From Nitrososphaeraceae archaeon (GTDB taxonomy: Archaea > Thermoproteota > Nitrososphaeria > Nitrososphaerales > Nitrososphaeraceae), in contig JAKEIK010000104.1 in the NCBI GenBank assembly GCA_022545895.1, positions 1-34,250 of the forward strand: a stretch of 34,250 nt of DNA, read 5' to 3'. A program made the position numbers and the translations under genes. Positions 1 through 9,522 of the stretch are shown in pieces (the first letter of the stretch is position 1; each line of letters opens with the position of its first letter). Under the pieces are notes generated by a model. The model was not told the origin of the DNA. It made no database searches and saw only the letters and a program-made list of their open reading frames with translations.

Positions 1-7
1 GGTAATA

Positions 8-469
8 ATGCTAACAGGTGAATTTGATTATAGCACTCCGCTATTATCAATGAACAGAAGACGATGGGATGAATTGGTTGAAAATTACGTTCTTATTCCC
101 GCATTAATTACAAGGGAAGCTGTTGGGATCATGGCTCCATCAGGCGCTTTAGATGAGCCTTCACTCTTTAGAGGATCTGAGGGAAAGGTAATCATAATTG
201 GGCCCGATGCTCCCGTAGGGAAGAAGATATCTGGTGTAGTCAGAGCAAGATCCGAAGTCTTTCGAGGCGCTCTAAGACCGTTTAATGCTACGGTAAATCA
301 AGAATTGCGTGATGTCCTAAATTCCAAAATTAGACAATACCTCCTGTTGTGTGGAAACATAGAAGGGAATACGCCTAACGACGAGGGAATAAAAGATGTG
401 GTGCTCAATCTATTATCTGATTCCTACGAGAGTAACAACCAAACAATTTTTTATCCTGATGAGGCCTAG
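8..469 (+). CDS. conserved hypothetical protein (possibly 5'-truncated at window edge)
   Basis: 153-aa ORF with protein-like composition. The frame stays open to the window start, so the true start may lie upstream. No family recognised. Confidence 0.5.
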   Translation: MLTGEFDYSTPLLSMNRRRWDELVENYVLIPALITREAVGIMAPSGALDEPSLFRGSEGKVIIIGPDAPVGKKISGVVRARSEVFRGALRPFNATVNQELRDVLNSKIRQYLLLCGNIEGNTPNDEGIKDVVLNLLSDSYESNNQTIFYPDEA

Positions 470-638
470 AATTTTAGTTATTTTTTGAAATTGCAATTAT
501 TGAGACCTCATCGTGCAGACTGATTATCCTATAATATTTTTCGACATATATCACGACCAAATTAGGATAAATTACTTCCAAGCTGGCAAGATTTAGCATT
601 ACAAAGGGCATCAAAGAATTAAATAATACAACAGAAGT

Positions 639-2471
639 ATGAACAATACGCTCTACGTCTTAGATACCAGTATCATAATTAATGGCGAAGTTACTAGAAT
701 GTTAGAATCGGGAGAAATTTCAAAGGGAGACGAAGTTGTAATTCCAATAGCTGCGCTAGATGAGTTGCAGTCCCAGGCGTCTACTAGCAAGGAGCACGGA
801 ATGGTGGGGCTCGTTGAAATAAAAAGAATTAGAGAACTATGTTCAACTAGAAACATAAACCTCAAGTTCATCGGATCCCGTCCTGAACTTGATGAAATAA
901 AACTGGCAAAACATGGACGTATTGATTCAATTATCAAGGATGTAGCTCTTCAAGAAAATGCTGTTTTGGTTACGGCAGACTTTGTTCAGTCAATGGTTGC
1001 AGAAGCCCAAGGTATCAAGTGTATTCACGTGCGCCCACCTAAATTGTCGAAGCCCCTTGAATTCGAAAAATTTTTCGATGACAAGACTATGAGTATTCAT
1101 TTGAAAGAAGGGACTTATCCACTAGCCAAGAAGGGGGTACCAGACAATTTGGAGTTAGTTCGAATTGGTGACAAAAAGATTGGCTATCAAGAGCTTTCAC
1201 GACTTGTCAAGGAAATTTCAGAAGAATCACGATCTTCAGAATCGGGATCTATAGAGATCAGCAAAACTGGTGCAACGGTTATTCAACTTGGAAAATATAG
1301 AATCGCGATCACTAGAGCACCATTTTCCGACGGATTGGAAGCGACTATTGTAAAACCAATAGCAAAACTTACCATTGACGATTATGGGTTGAGCGAAAAA
1401 CTTGTTGCTCGACTATCTGAAAAAGCTGAAGGAATAATAATATCTGGACCACCGGGCTCCGGAAAGAGTACTCTCGCCAGCAGTTTGGCCGAATTCTACG
1501 TAACTAAACGTAAGATAGTTAAGACTTTTGAATCCCCTAGAGACTTGCAAGTCCCCGAAGAAGTAACCCAATATGCGCCTCTTGAAGGAAGCTTTGAAAA
1601 AGCCGTTGATATCCTCTTGCTTGTGAGACCGGATTATACTATATTTGATGAAATTCGAAGAAACCGGGACTTTCAGGTTTTTGCTGATATGAAACTTGCT
1701 GGAGTGGGAATGATTGGCGTTGTACATGCCAGCTCTCCATTGGATGCGGTACAGAGATTTATTGGTAAGGTCGAATTGGGTATGATCCCTCAGATTGTAG
1801 ATACGATAATATTCATGAGTGGTGGAATGGTAAAAAAAGTCTATGAAATAAAATTGACCGTAAAAGTCCCTCACGGGATGACTGAAGCGGATCTGGCAAG
1901 ACCGCTTGTTGAAGTGCGAGACTTCGAATCAGGGGATATTGAATATGAGATATACACATACGGGGAAGAAAACATAGTAGTGCCAGTGAAAGAAATAGCT
2001 GAAAAGACTCAGACTCAAAGTGCGGTTAAGAAGCTAGCCGAGGCAAGAATAAAGGATGTAGTACGGAGATTTGATCCAAATGCCGAGATAATTATTGTTT
2101 CAGACAATCGGATAAAACTTCGAGTTCACAAGGATGTTATTCCTAGGATAATTGGTAAAGGCGGTGCAACAATCACGGAACTGGAAGACTTGTTAGGAAT
2201 AAAAATTGATGTTGAAATGAAAACACCTGCCTTAGGTAGGGAGGTGAATTTTGATATCGTCGAGTCTGGATCTGGGATCGTTTTCACAGTAGATAGTGAC
2301 ACATTGGGCAAAAAAGTTGATTTGTATATTGAGGATGAATTCATTTGCAGTAATCAAGTTGGCAAGAAATCAAGAATTAAGATTGACAAAAGATCAGAAA
2401 ACGGTAGGCGGTTGTTGAATGCCTTGCTTACTGGACAGAGTATAAGAATTTATAGCAATTTGAACTCATAA
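639..2471 (+). CDS. PilT-family ATPase: N-terminal PIN domain, P-loop ATPase, C-terminal KH domain
   Basis: PIN-like start (LYVLDTSIIINGEV..., VLVTADFVQSMVA), Walker A GPPGSGKST, Walker B-like YTIFDEIRRN, KH motif VIPRIIGKGGATITELEDLLGIKIDV. Confidence 0.92.
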   Translation: MNNTLYVLDTSIIINGEVTRMLESGEISKGDEVVIPIAALDELQSQASTSKEHGMVGLVEIKRIRELCSTRNINLKFIGSRPELDEIKLAKHGRIDSIIKDVALQENAVLVTADFVQSMVAEAQGIKCIHVRPPKLSKPLEFEKFFDDKTMSIHLKEGTYPLAKKGVPDNLELVRIGDKKIGYQELSRLVKEISEESRSSESGSIEISKTGATVIQLGKYRIAITRAPFSDGLEATIVKPIAKLTIDDYGLSEKLVARLSEKAEGIIISGPPGSGKSTLASSLAEFYVTKRKIVKTFESPRDLQVPEEVTQYAPLEGSFEKAVDILLLVRPDYTIFDEIRRNRDFQVFADMKLAGVGMIGVVHASSPLDAVQRFIGKVELGMIPQIVDTIIFMSGGMVKKVYEIKLTVKVPHGMTEADLARPLVEVRDFESGDIEYEIYTYGEENIVVPVKEIAEKTQTQSAVKKLAEARIKDVVRRFDPNAEIIIVSDNRIKLRVHKDVIPRIIGKGGATITELEDLLGIKIDVEMKTPALGREVNFDIVESGSGIVFTVDSDTLGKKVDLYIEDEFICSNQVGKKSRIKIDKRSENGRRLLNALLTGQSIRIYSNLNS

Positions 2472-2478
2472 TGATCGT

Positions 2479-2739
2479 CTAATGCTTTCTATCAAAACGA
2501 ATGTTCTTATACGACAGTGATATTGTTATTTGTACTGGTAACGGCAGGCTAACAATAGTGTCATGCCGAAGATTCAAATTTGCTGAGAACAAAACGACAT
2601 GGACACTATCACAGGTCAAAGGGAAGAAGCCATTTTTGAAAGCATCATCTAATTCAATAGGTAATAGATAACCACCATGTTTCAAAATTGGATTTAAGTT
2701 AACGGCTTTTTGGTAACGAATTGCACTAAAGTAACACAT
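2479..2739 (-). CDS. hypothetical protein (uncertain)
   Basis: 86-aa ORF convergent with the PIN-ATPase gene; no overlap with a better ORF and no recognised domain. Confidence 0.3.
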   Translation of the reverse strand: MCYFSAIRYQKAVNLNPILKHGGYLLPIELDDAFKNGFFPLTCDSVHVVLFSANLNLRHDTIVSLPLPVQITISLSYKNIRFDRKH

Positions 2740-3071
2740 TCTGTGCCTAATGTTTTTTCATTGTATTTTGATTAATCACAAGAAGATCTATTGTTAGACT
2801 CTGCAGAAAGGATATATCAGGCCCTCCAATTTAGGATCCAAACATGGTTTACGGGGTATATTCTCCTATTCAATTTGGTATTACCTTATTGCAAAATACG
2901 CAAAAATCACTTCCCTAATGTTTCCAGTTTTTTAAATGATTGTTTAAACAAATAACAGAATATTGTTAGTGTAAATTGACAGATTTAGGATCTTCACCTA
3001 AAGGCCAGGAATACCAACTCCTAATCTTAGTTCTTAGGTTTTATCATGATTTTTTTCCATTTAGTTGTATT

Positions 3072-3698
3072 TTAGGGAACCAGATACACATGCTTATGAT
3101 GTCGTTGCAGCGCTTCACTTAATTGAGGTGGTAGTGATATTATTTCAGATTCAAGATATGCACAGATTATTTTTAGAGAGAAATATGGCTTCCTGTGAAA
3201 CTCTAATTCATAGCTAATCAGTTCATCAGTTAGTCCATGTTCGAAAAACAACCTGACGTCTCCAAATGCTCTAAGTCCTCTCTTCCCTCTTTGTATAGCC
3301 TTATCTGTTACGTCGTTCCAACACTTCATTACTTTCTCATTATTGATTTTCATATAATGGCCTCTGAAATACCATTCTGCTGTAGTAACAATTGTAATAT
3401 CCCCGTCCTTGTAAAGAGTGTCTACATAGTCAGTCTCCCATAGATCACGCATTACATCAAGTACTTTCTCCTTGCTAAGATAATCTGTGATAAGTACAAT
3501 GGATTCATTATTTTCTAGTCCTTCTTTTAAAAAATGTAGCGCATGTGCGAATTTGTCTTCCTGGTTACGGTAAATAGTCAAAGTATGAATTCCAGTCAAA
3601 CTGGTTACCTTCAGTTCAAGTAGTTTAAAATCTTTCAATACAGATGGTTTTATATCAAAATATCTCGTTATTGAGATATGCAAGTGTTTTTCATACAC
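3072..3698 (-). CDS. MEDS-domain (DcmR-like sensory) protein
   Basis: MEDS-like pattern: HALHFLKEGLENNESIVLITD...VLDVMRDLWETDYVDTLYKDGDITIVTTAEWYFRGHYMKINNEKVMKCWNDVTDKAIQRGKRGLRAFGDVRLFFEHG. GTG start. Confidence 0.75.
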   Translation of the reverse strand: MYEKHLHISITRYFDIKPSVLKDFKLLELKVTSLTGIHTLTIYRNQEDKFAHALHFLKEGLENNESIVLITDYLSKEKVLDVMRDLWETDYVDTLYKDGDITIVTTAEWYFRGHYMKINNEKVMKCWNDVTDKAIQRGKRGLRAFGDVRLFFEHGLTDELISYELEFHRKPYFSLKIICAYLESEIISLPPQLSEALQRHHKHVYLVP

Positions 3699-3843
3699 TT
3701 CTATACGAATCGACAGTAAGGGAGGTACCCATATTTCCTCCTACGATTTATATCAGCGAATTTCGCGAATAAATTTCCCAAATAATGAATCAGTGAAATT
3801 TAAAAAACCAAATAATACTATGTTCCTCTTATATTTTTACCAA

Positions 3844-4320
3844 ATGAAAATACTGGTAGGGATGGATGAAAGAGAGACCACATTATTGTATCAATTTATT
3901 CTGGTAAACAGAGGTCATCAAGTTAAAATTACTGAGACAGGTGGCAAGTGCATAAACACTTATCGTAAAAACTTACAGGTGGTGCGACCTAAGGATTTTA
4001 AAAATTCGTTTATGTCCTCGTATGACGTGGTAATATTAGATCAAGTACTGCCCGATATCAACGGACTTGAGATTGCAAAGCGAATACTTGCGGTCAATCC
4101 TTATCAACGAATTATTCTTACTTCGGGAAGCATACAGGAAGCTATAACTCCTGCCATGAAAGAACTACGAATGCCTATTCAGATATTGTCGAAGGCAATG
4201 TTACGCCAGCTCCTAATCAGTGCAGTAGAGGACACCGAGATTTATGATGAACTGAAGAAATTCAAGGCTGACTATAGTAAATATATAAAATATAATGAGA
4301 TCCACGAGAATATTTCATGA
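3844..4320 (+). CDS. response regulator receiver-domain protein
   Basis: Receiver motifs: KILVGMDERET, phosphoacceptor region VVILDQVLPDINGLEIAKRI, IILTSGS, conserved Lys in ILSKAM. The ORF track starts at 3793, but the internal ATG at 3844 matches the domain start. Confidence 0.8.
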   Translation: MKILVGMDERETTLLYQFILVNRGHQVKITETGGKCINTYRKNLQVVRPKDFKNSFMSSYDVVILDQVLPDINGLEIAKRILAVNPYQRIILTSGSIQEAITPAMKELRMPIQILSKAMLRQLLISAVEDTEIYDELKKFKADYSKYIKYNEIHENIS

Positions 4321-4664
4321 TTCGGGTCCGAAAGTCCTTCTGCTCGCCTACTGCAAAGCAAACTTATTCAGATAACTTCCCTTGAAAACCGTCCTATTTG
4401 TAATTAATAGGTGTTCTGTATATTTTTCCTTTTTTTGTATATTGAGTCTGTTCGTTTGTGATATATTTCCCATGTATTAAAAACGGTATGAGTCCTGATC
4501 AACTAGATAAGCTAGCATTAAAAAATTGAAATAATATGTATATTTGTACGGGGGATAGTAGGAGCAAAAGGCGGTGAAAAATATTACCCGAGTTCTAAAG
4601 TCTATGACACTCCAGCTCATCTGAGTCAGGCATTGACATAGACGATTTAAATCATACGTTACTG

Positions 4665-5876
4665 TTAAGGAGTGCTGATCTTGTATATAATTCCATCATC
4701 ATAGGAAAGAACATAAAGATATCCATCAGGTCCAGTTTCAATATCAGTGATTCCACCAAATCCAGATCCAAGTACAACAGAATCTAGTTCTTGACTGTTA
4801 TCGACGACTTTGTCGTCTAAGCCAGGTGAGCCCAAATTAAACCCATTTCTCTCTTCATTCATCTGGAAAAAATACAGGTTTCCGTTGTTAATATCTCCTA
4901 CAAATACATTGTTAGTATATTTGTCCCCCAATTTATTCGAAGCTAGAAATTCTATGTCTGTAATTCCTATTGGATCTTTAAAACTGAGCACTGGATCCGA
5001 GTATTTTGAGCCTTGGAAATTTACCAACTGAGATTCAGATATACCGCTCCTTGATATTGGACCCATCACCAGTTTCCAACCACTGTTGAGTCCTGGCGTT
5101 ACTAGATTGATCTCATCATATATATCTTCGCCATTTTCCGTGTCCCATAATGAGCCACTCACAGGGTCTATCGCGAGTCCAAAACTATTTCTGATCCCAT
5201 ACGCGTAGTAATGACCCAGCGGATCTAATGATGAATTACTTGTAGGGAAAGGATTGTTCTGTGCAGGGCTACCATCTTCCGGATTTACTCTGAGAATTGC
5301 ACCACTGAAATCAGGGTCTGGCCCGTCTTTAATATTCTGGTCCTTGCCATTTCGTTGTAGTTCGCCTGTTACAGAATAAAGTGAATTGTCTTTTCCAGAA
5401 ACTAATTTTCCTCCTTGGTGATTAGTTCCAGGTCCGGCAGGAAGATCCAGAAGCAACTTCTGATTTGTTAAAGAAGATCCACTTATGTCGTATCTATATA
5501 CTCTATTCTTCGCGCCACTATCAGATTCTGTAACGTACAAAAACACATTCTCTCCAATCTTTTCGATGCCCAACAATCCTCTCTCATTCTTATTTACTGC
5601 AGGCAAAGAAAGGACAGGGCTTGGTTGTAAAACACCACTAGAGACTAGTCGAACATTCCCTTCCTTTTCTAAAACTAAAATATGATCTGCATCCAGAAAC
5701 AACATGCTAGTAGGAAATGATAATCCTTGTACTGTCGATTCTATTCTCAAATTCGCATCCTTTGTCATGGGCTGACCGAAAGCCTGCATGTTACCAAACC
5801 CCAAACTAAGGATAAACAACAGTGCCACTGGGGCTACAAGATTTTTAAACTCCATCCTATCAGCTACAACGGGCAT
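4665..5876 (-). CDS. secreted PQQ-dependent sugar dehydrogenase (glucose/sorbosone dehydrogenase family)
   Basis: N-terminal hydrophobic signal; beta-propeller motifs GLSFPTSMLFL, ERGLLGIEKIG, GTNHQGGKLVSG, YYAYGIRNSFGLAIDPVSGSLWDTENGEDIYDEINLVTPGLNSGW, GGITDIETGPDGYLYVLSYDDGIIYKI. Confidence 0.88.
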   Translation of the reverse strand: MPVVADRMEFKNLVAPVALLFILSLGFGNMQAFGQPMTKDANLRIESTVQGLSFPTSMLFLDADHILVLEKEGNVRLVSSGVLQPSPVLSLPAVNKNERGLLGIEKIGENVFLYVTESDSGAKNRVYRYDISGSSLTNQKLLLDLPAGPGTNHQGGKLVSGKDNSLYSVTGELQRNGKDQNIKDGPDPDFSGAILRVNPEDGSPAQNNPFPTSNSSLDPLGHYYAYGIRNSFGLAIDPVSGSLWDTENGEDIYDEINLVTPGLNSGWKLVMGPISRSGISESQLVNFQGSKYSDPVLSFKDPIGITDIEFLASNKLGDKYTNNVFVGDINNGNLYFFQMNEERNGFNLGSPGLDDKVVDNSQELDSVVLGSGFGGITDIETGPDGYLYVLSYDDGIIYKISTP

Positions 5877-5996
5877 GAAATGCTTTTATACTTTTGGATC
5901 TTAACGTGGTTAAACAATTCTTTAGGCCGAATCTACAAAGAATAGATCCAGCTAGTAGATTATCAAATTATTCTCTTGATAAGAAACAAGATGATT

Positions 5997-6410
5997 TTAA
6001 TTTTCATCGGAAAGGATTCCTTCGATCAACAGGATTGTTCTGAGGTGTTTTGCCAAATCAGTTACAGTGATTATACCGATAACCTTGCCATCAGATATTA
6101 CAGGAAGTCTTCTGATCTTGTGATTGACCATCCTTTGTACGGCAACATCAACAGGGGTATCTGGGCTAGCATAAGTTTGAATTTTAGACATTATGCTTCC
6201 AACATTTATGGTGGAAGGCTGCATGTCCTTTAAGCATATTTTCTTAACAAAATCCCTTTCAGATATTATTCCAACAGGAGCATGATTTTTCTCGATTATT
6301 AAAGAGCTTATCCCCTTTTCAGTCATAAGCCTGGCGGCATCCAAAGCCGTCATATTTTCATCAACTGCTACAACGTCCTTTGTCATAATGTCTTGTACTA
6401 GATCATTCAA
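5997..6410 (-). CDS. CBS-domain pair protein
   Basis: Two CBS repeats: VQDIMTKDVVAVDENMTALDAARLMTEKGISSLIIEKN...PVGIISERDFV and VGSIMSKIQTYASPDTPVDVAVQRMVNHKIRRLPVISDGKVIGIITVTDLAK. Confidence 0.92.
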   Translation of the reverse strand: MNDLVQDIMTKDVVAVDENMTALDAARLMTEKGISSLIIEKNHAPVGIISERDFVKKICLKDMQPSTINVGSIMSKIQTYASPDTPVDVAVQRMVNHKIRRLPVISDGKVIGIITVTDLAKHLRTILLIEGILSDEN

Positions 6411-6536
6411 TGAGTGTATTTAATAAATGACAGTCAAAATAAATATTTTGAAATAAACTCCAAAAACCAAATCAATGCTTGTCATCTGGCCCAATCTATT
6501 AATAAAAGAAGGATCGAGGATCAAACCATCCTCTAA

Positions 6537-7247
6537 ATGGTTAAGATTGGCCTAGTAGTTTTTCCCGGAAGTAATTGCGATCGCGATGTATTTAATGTAT
6601 TAAACAACATCCTAAAACTCAAAACAGAATATTTGTGGCACAAGACTGATTCCATACATGAATTTGATGCCGTTATTCTTCCGGGTGGGTTTTCATATGG
6701 TGATAGACTACGGGCAGGAATCATTGCGGCACGTAGCCCGATTATGAGACAGGTTAAAAAATTGGCTGAAAGAGGTTTGCCAGTACTGGGAATTTGTAAT
6801 GGTTTTCAAATACTTGTCGAATCTGGAATGTTGCCTGGAGCTTTGTTGATGAATAGAGGGCTAAACTTTGTATGTAAGTGGACTAGAATGGAGGTATTAA
6901 ATACGTCAACACCTTTTACGGGCATGCTAAATAATAATCAATTGATTAACATACCCGTTGCACATGGTGAGGGGCGTTATATGATTGATCAAGACACATA
7001 TGAGAGTTTGAAGAAAAATAAACAAATAGTGTTCAAGTATAAAGATGAAAATCCCAACGGTTCTATTGGATCTATTGCTGGAATATGTAATGATAACGGA
7101 AACGTTTTGGGTATGATGCCTCATCCAGAAAGGGCTTCAGATCAGATACTTATGCCTCATGGATTAACAAATAATGCAATCTTAATTTTCCAATCGTTAA
7201 TGCTTTTTTTGTCTAGGAAAAAAACTGTAAACAAGCGGAGGCGCTAA
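6537..7247 (+). CDS. purQ: phosphoribosylformylglycinamidine synthase subunit PurQ
   Basis: Class I amidotransferase: VVFPGSNCDRD, VILPGGFSYGDRLRAG, nucleophile GLPVLGICNGFQILVE, PHPERASDQ. Confidence 0.96.
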   Translation: MVKIGLVVFPGSNCDRDVFNVLNNILKLKTEYLWHKTDSIHEFDAVILPGGFSYGDRLRAGIIAARSPIMRQVKKLAERGLPVLGICNGFQILVESGMLPGALLMNRGLNFVCKWTRMEVLNTSTPFTGMLNNNQLINIPVAHGEGRYMIDQDTYESLKKNKQIVFKYKDENPNGSIGSIAGICNDNGNVLGMMPHPERASDQILMPHGLTNNAILIFQSLMLFLSRKKTVNKRRR

Positions 7248-7253
7248 AACGAC

Positions 7254-9434
7254 GTGTTATCTTCTACCGAAGATGATTATTTGACTAGGCAACTGGGTAG
7301 GACACCCAACCCACTTGAACTTGATATGACTTCTACCGAATGGTCCGAACATTGTTCTTATAAGTCGTCCAAGATGTTACTTAAATTATTACCAACTAAA
7401 GGAACTAACGTTATAATAGGACCTGGATACGATGCAGGCGTCTTGGACGTAGGCAATGGAGATGTTATTACTGTCCACATTGAAAGTCACAATCATCCAT
7501 CAGCAGTTGATCCGTACGGCGGCGCCGCAACTGGAGTTGGAGGCGTTATACGTGATATCATTTCCATGGGGACGAGGCCTATAGGTCTTCTTAATGCGCT
7601 TCGATTTGCACCCATTGAAAACAGTAACTCGTCTAACTCAAAATGGCTCTTCAAGAACGTGGTTAAGGGAATTGCAGATTATGGCAATTGTATTGGGATT
7701 CCTAACGTAGGTGGCGAAGTCGAATTTGACAAATCCTTTCGCGAGTACTGCCTTGTTGATGTCGCTGCAATAGGCCTTGGTAGAAAAGATGAAATTATTC
7801 CCAATGAAGCAGAGCATGATGATCTAATAATACTTGCAGGAAATCCTACGGGGCGAGACGGTATTCACGGTGCTTCGTTTGCATCCAAATTGTTAGTAGA
7901 AGACCGATCTGCTGTTCAAATCCCTGATCCTTTTTTAGAGAAATTGTTGATCGAAGCAACAAGAGAGGCGGTAAAAAACGGATGCATCAAAGCTATGAAA
8001 GATCTGGGAGGTGGAGGATTGGCATGCTGTCTCTCAGAATTGTCTGAGAGCGTGGGAATGGGTTTCGAGATTGAATTGTCCTCAGTTCACAAAAAAATTC
8101 CGTCTCTTTCACCAAATGAAATCATGATCTCTGAGTCACAAGAGCGAATGATTTACATAGTAAGCAAAAAGAAACAGCATGAATTCACACGAATACTTGA
8201 TCGATTTGGAATTGCACATTCGAACATAGGGACATTGAAGGATCACTCAGATCTTGTTATTCTCTTAAATGGAAGATCCATTGCTAGACTGAAATCAAGT
8301 TTGCTTGCGAATGCACCGTTAGTAAATCGTAGATCAATAAGGCCATCATATTTGAGAAAGATCAAGAAATATTTTGTTGAACCCGCCGAAGTCAAAGACT
8401 ATGAGAAGGTCATCTTGAAGATATTGTCGAATCCTAATATTGCAAGCAAAAGATGGGTTTATCAGCAATATGATCATGAAGTAGGAACAAGAACAGTCAT
8501 TAAGCCAGGCGAAGGAGATGCCTCGGTTTTAAGAATTGATGATGACCGTTTTATTTCTATTAAATTAGATGGAAATTCAAAACATTGCTATCTTGATCCC
8601 TATGAGGGAACGTTAGGGTGTTTATCGGAAGCCTGTAGAAATATCAGATGTACAGGGGCACAACCAATTGGGATTATCGATCATTTGCAGTTTGGGAATC
8701 CTGAACGACCAAGTATTTATTGGACTTTTAAAAAAAGTATAGAAGCCATAGCCGACTTTTGCAAGTTTATGTCAATTCCTGTTGTTGGGGGAAAAGTAAG
8801 CTTCTACAATGAAACAAGAAGGGGTGCCATAAAGCCATCTCCCGTGATAGGCGCAATCGGACTAATTGAGGGTAGGGCCAATATCGTTAGTTCAAAATTG
8901 GAATCTGGAGATTCGCTGTTCATTGTTGGGTCTACTGGCGAAGAAATGGGTGGATCTGAATATTTCGAAAACTATCATCAGAGAGTAGGAGGAAGGGTTG
9001 CAGCATTAAATCTGAATATGGATCTACTTCACGGAAATTCAATTCTACAATTGATCCATGAGAAAATTACAAACTGTGTCCATGATTGCTCTAAAGGTGG
9101 ATTGGCCATATCTTTGATAGAAATGGCATTGCAGGGAAATATCGGCATTTCTGTTGACTTGGAAAAAATTCCCAACAGGTGCAAGCGATTAGATTATTTA
9201 CTATTCGCAGAGACCAATTCCAGATACTTATTTGCAACCAAGAAACCATCGGAAGCCGAAGTATTCCTTGATAAACTGGGATGCTCCTATTCGGAAATTG
9301 GACATGCAGGAGATTATGATGGTACTATTGAATTAAGACAGTCCAAAAAGAGGACTATTAGTATACCATTGCAAAAAGCCCGCTCGAGTTACGAAAATCT
9401 AGATAGGATTATGAAGGGGAACAACGAAGACTGA
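7254..9434 (+). CDS. purL: phosphoribosylformylglycinamidine synthase subunit PurL
   Basis: GTG start 6 nt after the purQ stop; motifs TEWSEHCSYKSSK, HIESHNHPSAVDPYGGAATGVGGVIRDI, KDLGGGGLACCLSE, HDCSKGGLAISLIEMA. Confidence 0.96.
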   Translation: MLSSTEDDYLTRQLGRTPNPLELDMTSTEWSEHCSYKSSKMLLKLLPTKGTNVIIGPGYDAGVLDVGNGDVITVHIESHNHPSAVDPYGGAATGVGGVIRDIISMGTRPIGLLNALRFAPIENSNSSNSKWLFKNVVKGIADYGNCIGIPNVGGEVEFDKSFREYCLVDVAAIGLGRKDEIIPNEAEHDDLIILAGNPTGRDGIHGASFASKLLVEDRSAVQIPDPFLEKLLIEATREAVKNGCIKAMKDLGGGGLACCLSELSESVGMGFEIELSSVHKKIPSLSPNEIMISESQERMIYIVSKKKQHEFTRILDRFGIAHSNIGTLKDHSDLVILLNGRSIARLKSSLLANAPLVNRRSIRPSYLRKIKKYFVEPAEVKDYEKVILKILSNPNIASKRWVYQQYDHEVGTRTVIKPGEGDASVLRIDDDRFISIKLDGNSKHCYLDPYEGTLGCLSEACRNIRCTGAQPIGIIDHLQFGNPERPSIYWTFKKSIEAIADFCKFMSIPVVGGKVSFYNETRRGAIKPSPVIGAIGLIEGRANIVSSKLESGDSLFIVGSTGEEMGGSEYFENYHQRVGGRVAALNLNMDLLHGNSILQLIHEKITNCVHDCSKGGLAISLIEMALQGNIGISVDLEKIPNRCKRLDYLLFAETNSRYLFATKKPSEAEVFLDKLGCSYSEIGHAGDYDGTIELRQSKKRTISIPLQKARSSYENLDRIMKGNNED

Positions 9435-9522
9435 TATCGAAAATTGAAATCATAGCCATTGTGGTACATTTGGCAAGTAACTCTTATTTGTCCCTTTTAG
9501 TCAAAGATTCACTGTAGCTGAG

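Noticed and set aside
1413-1874. 153-aa minus-strand ORF antisense to the PIN-ATPase gene
   Set aside because: Overlaps a strongly supported coding region and its translation is low-quality (Tyr/Phe/Ser-rich), so it is a shadow ORF.
5976-6233. 85-aa plus-strand ORF considered as a possible PurS upstream of purQ
   Set aside because: It is antisense to the CBS-domain gene and its sequence does not resemble PurS.
8032-8051. Inverted repeat CTCTCAGA-ATTG-TCTGAGAG
   Set aside because: Lies inside purL and is explained by the coding sequence (LSELSES); no regulatory context.
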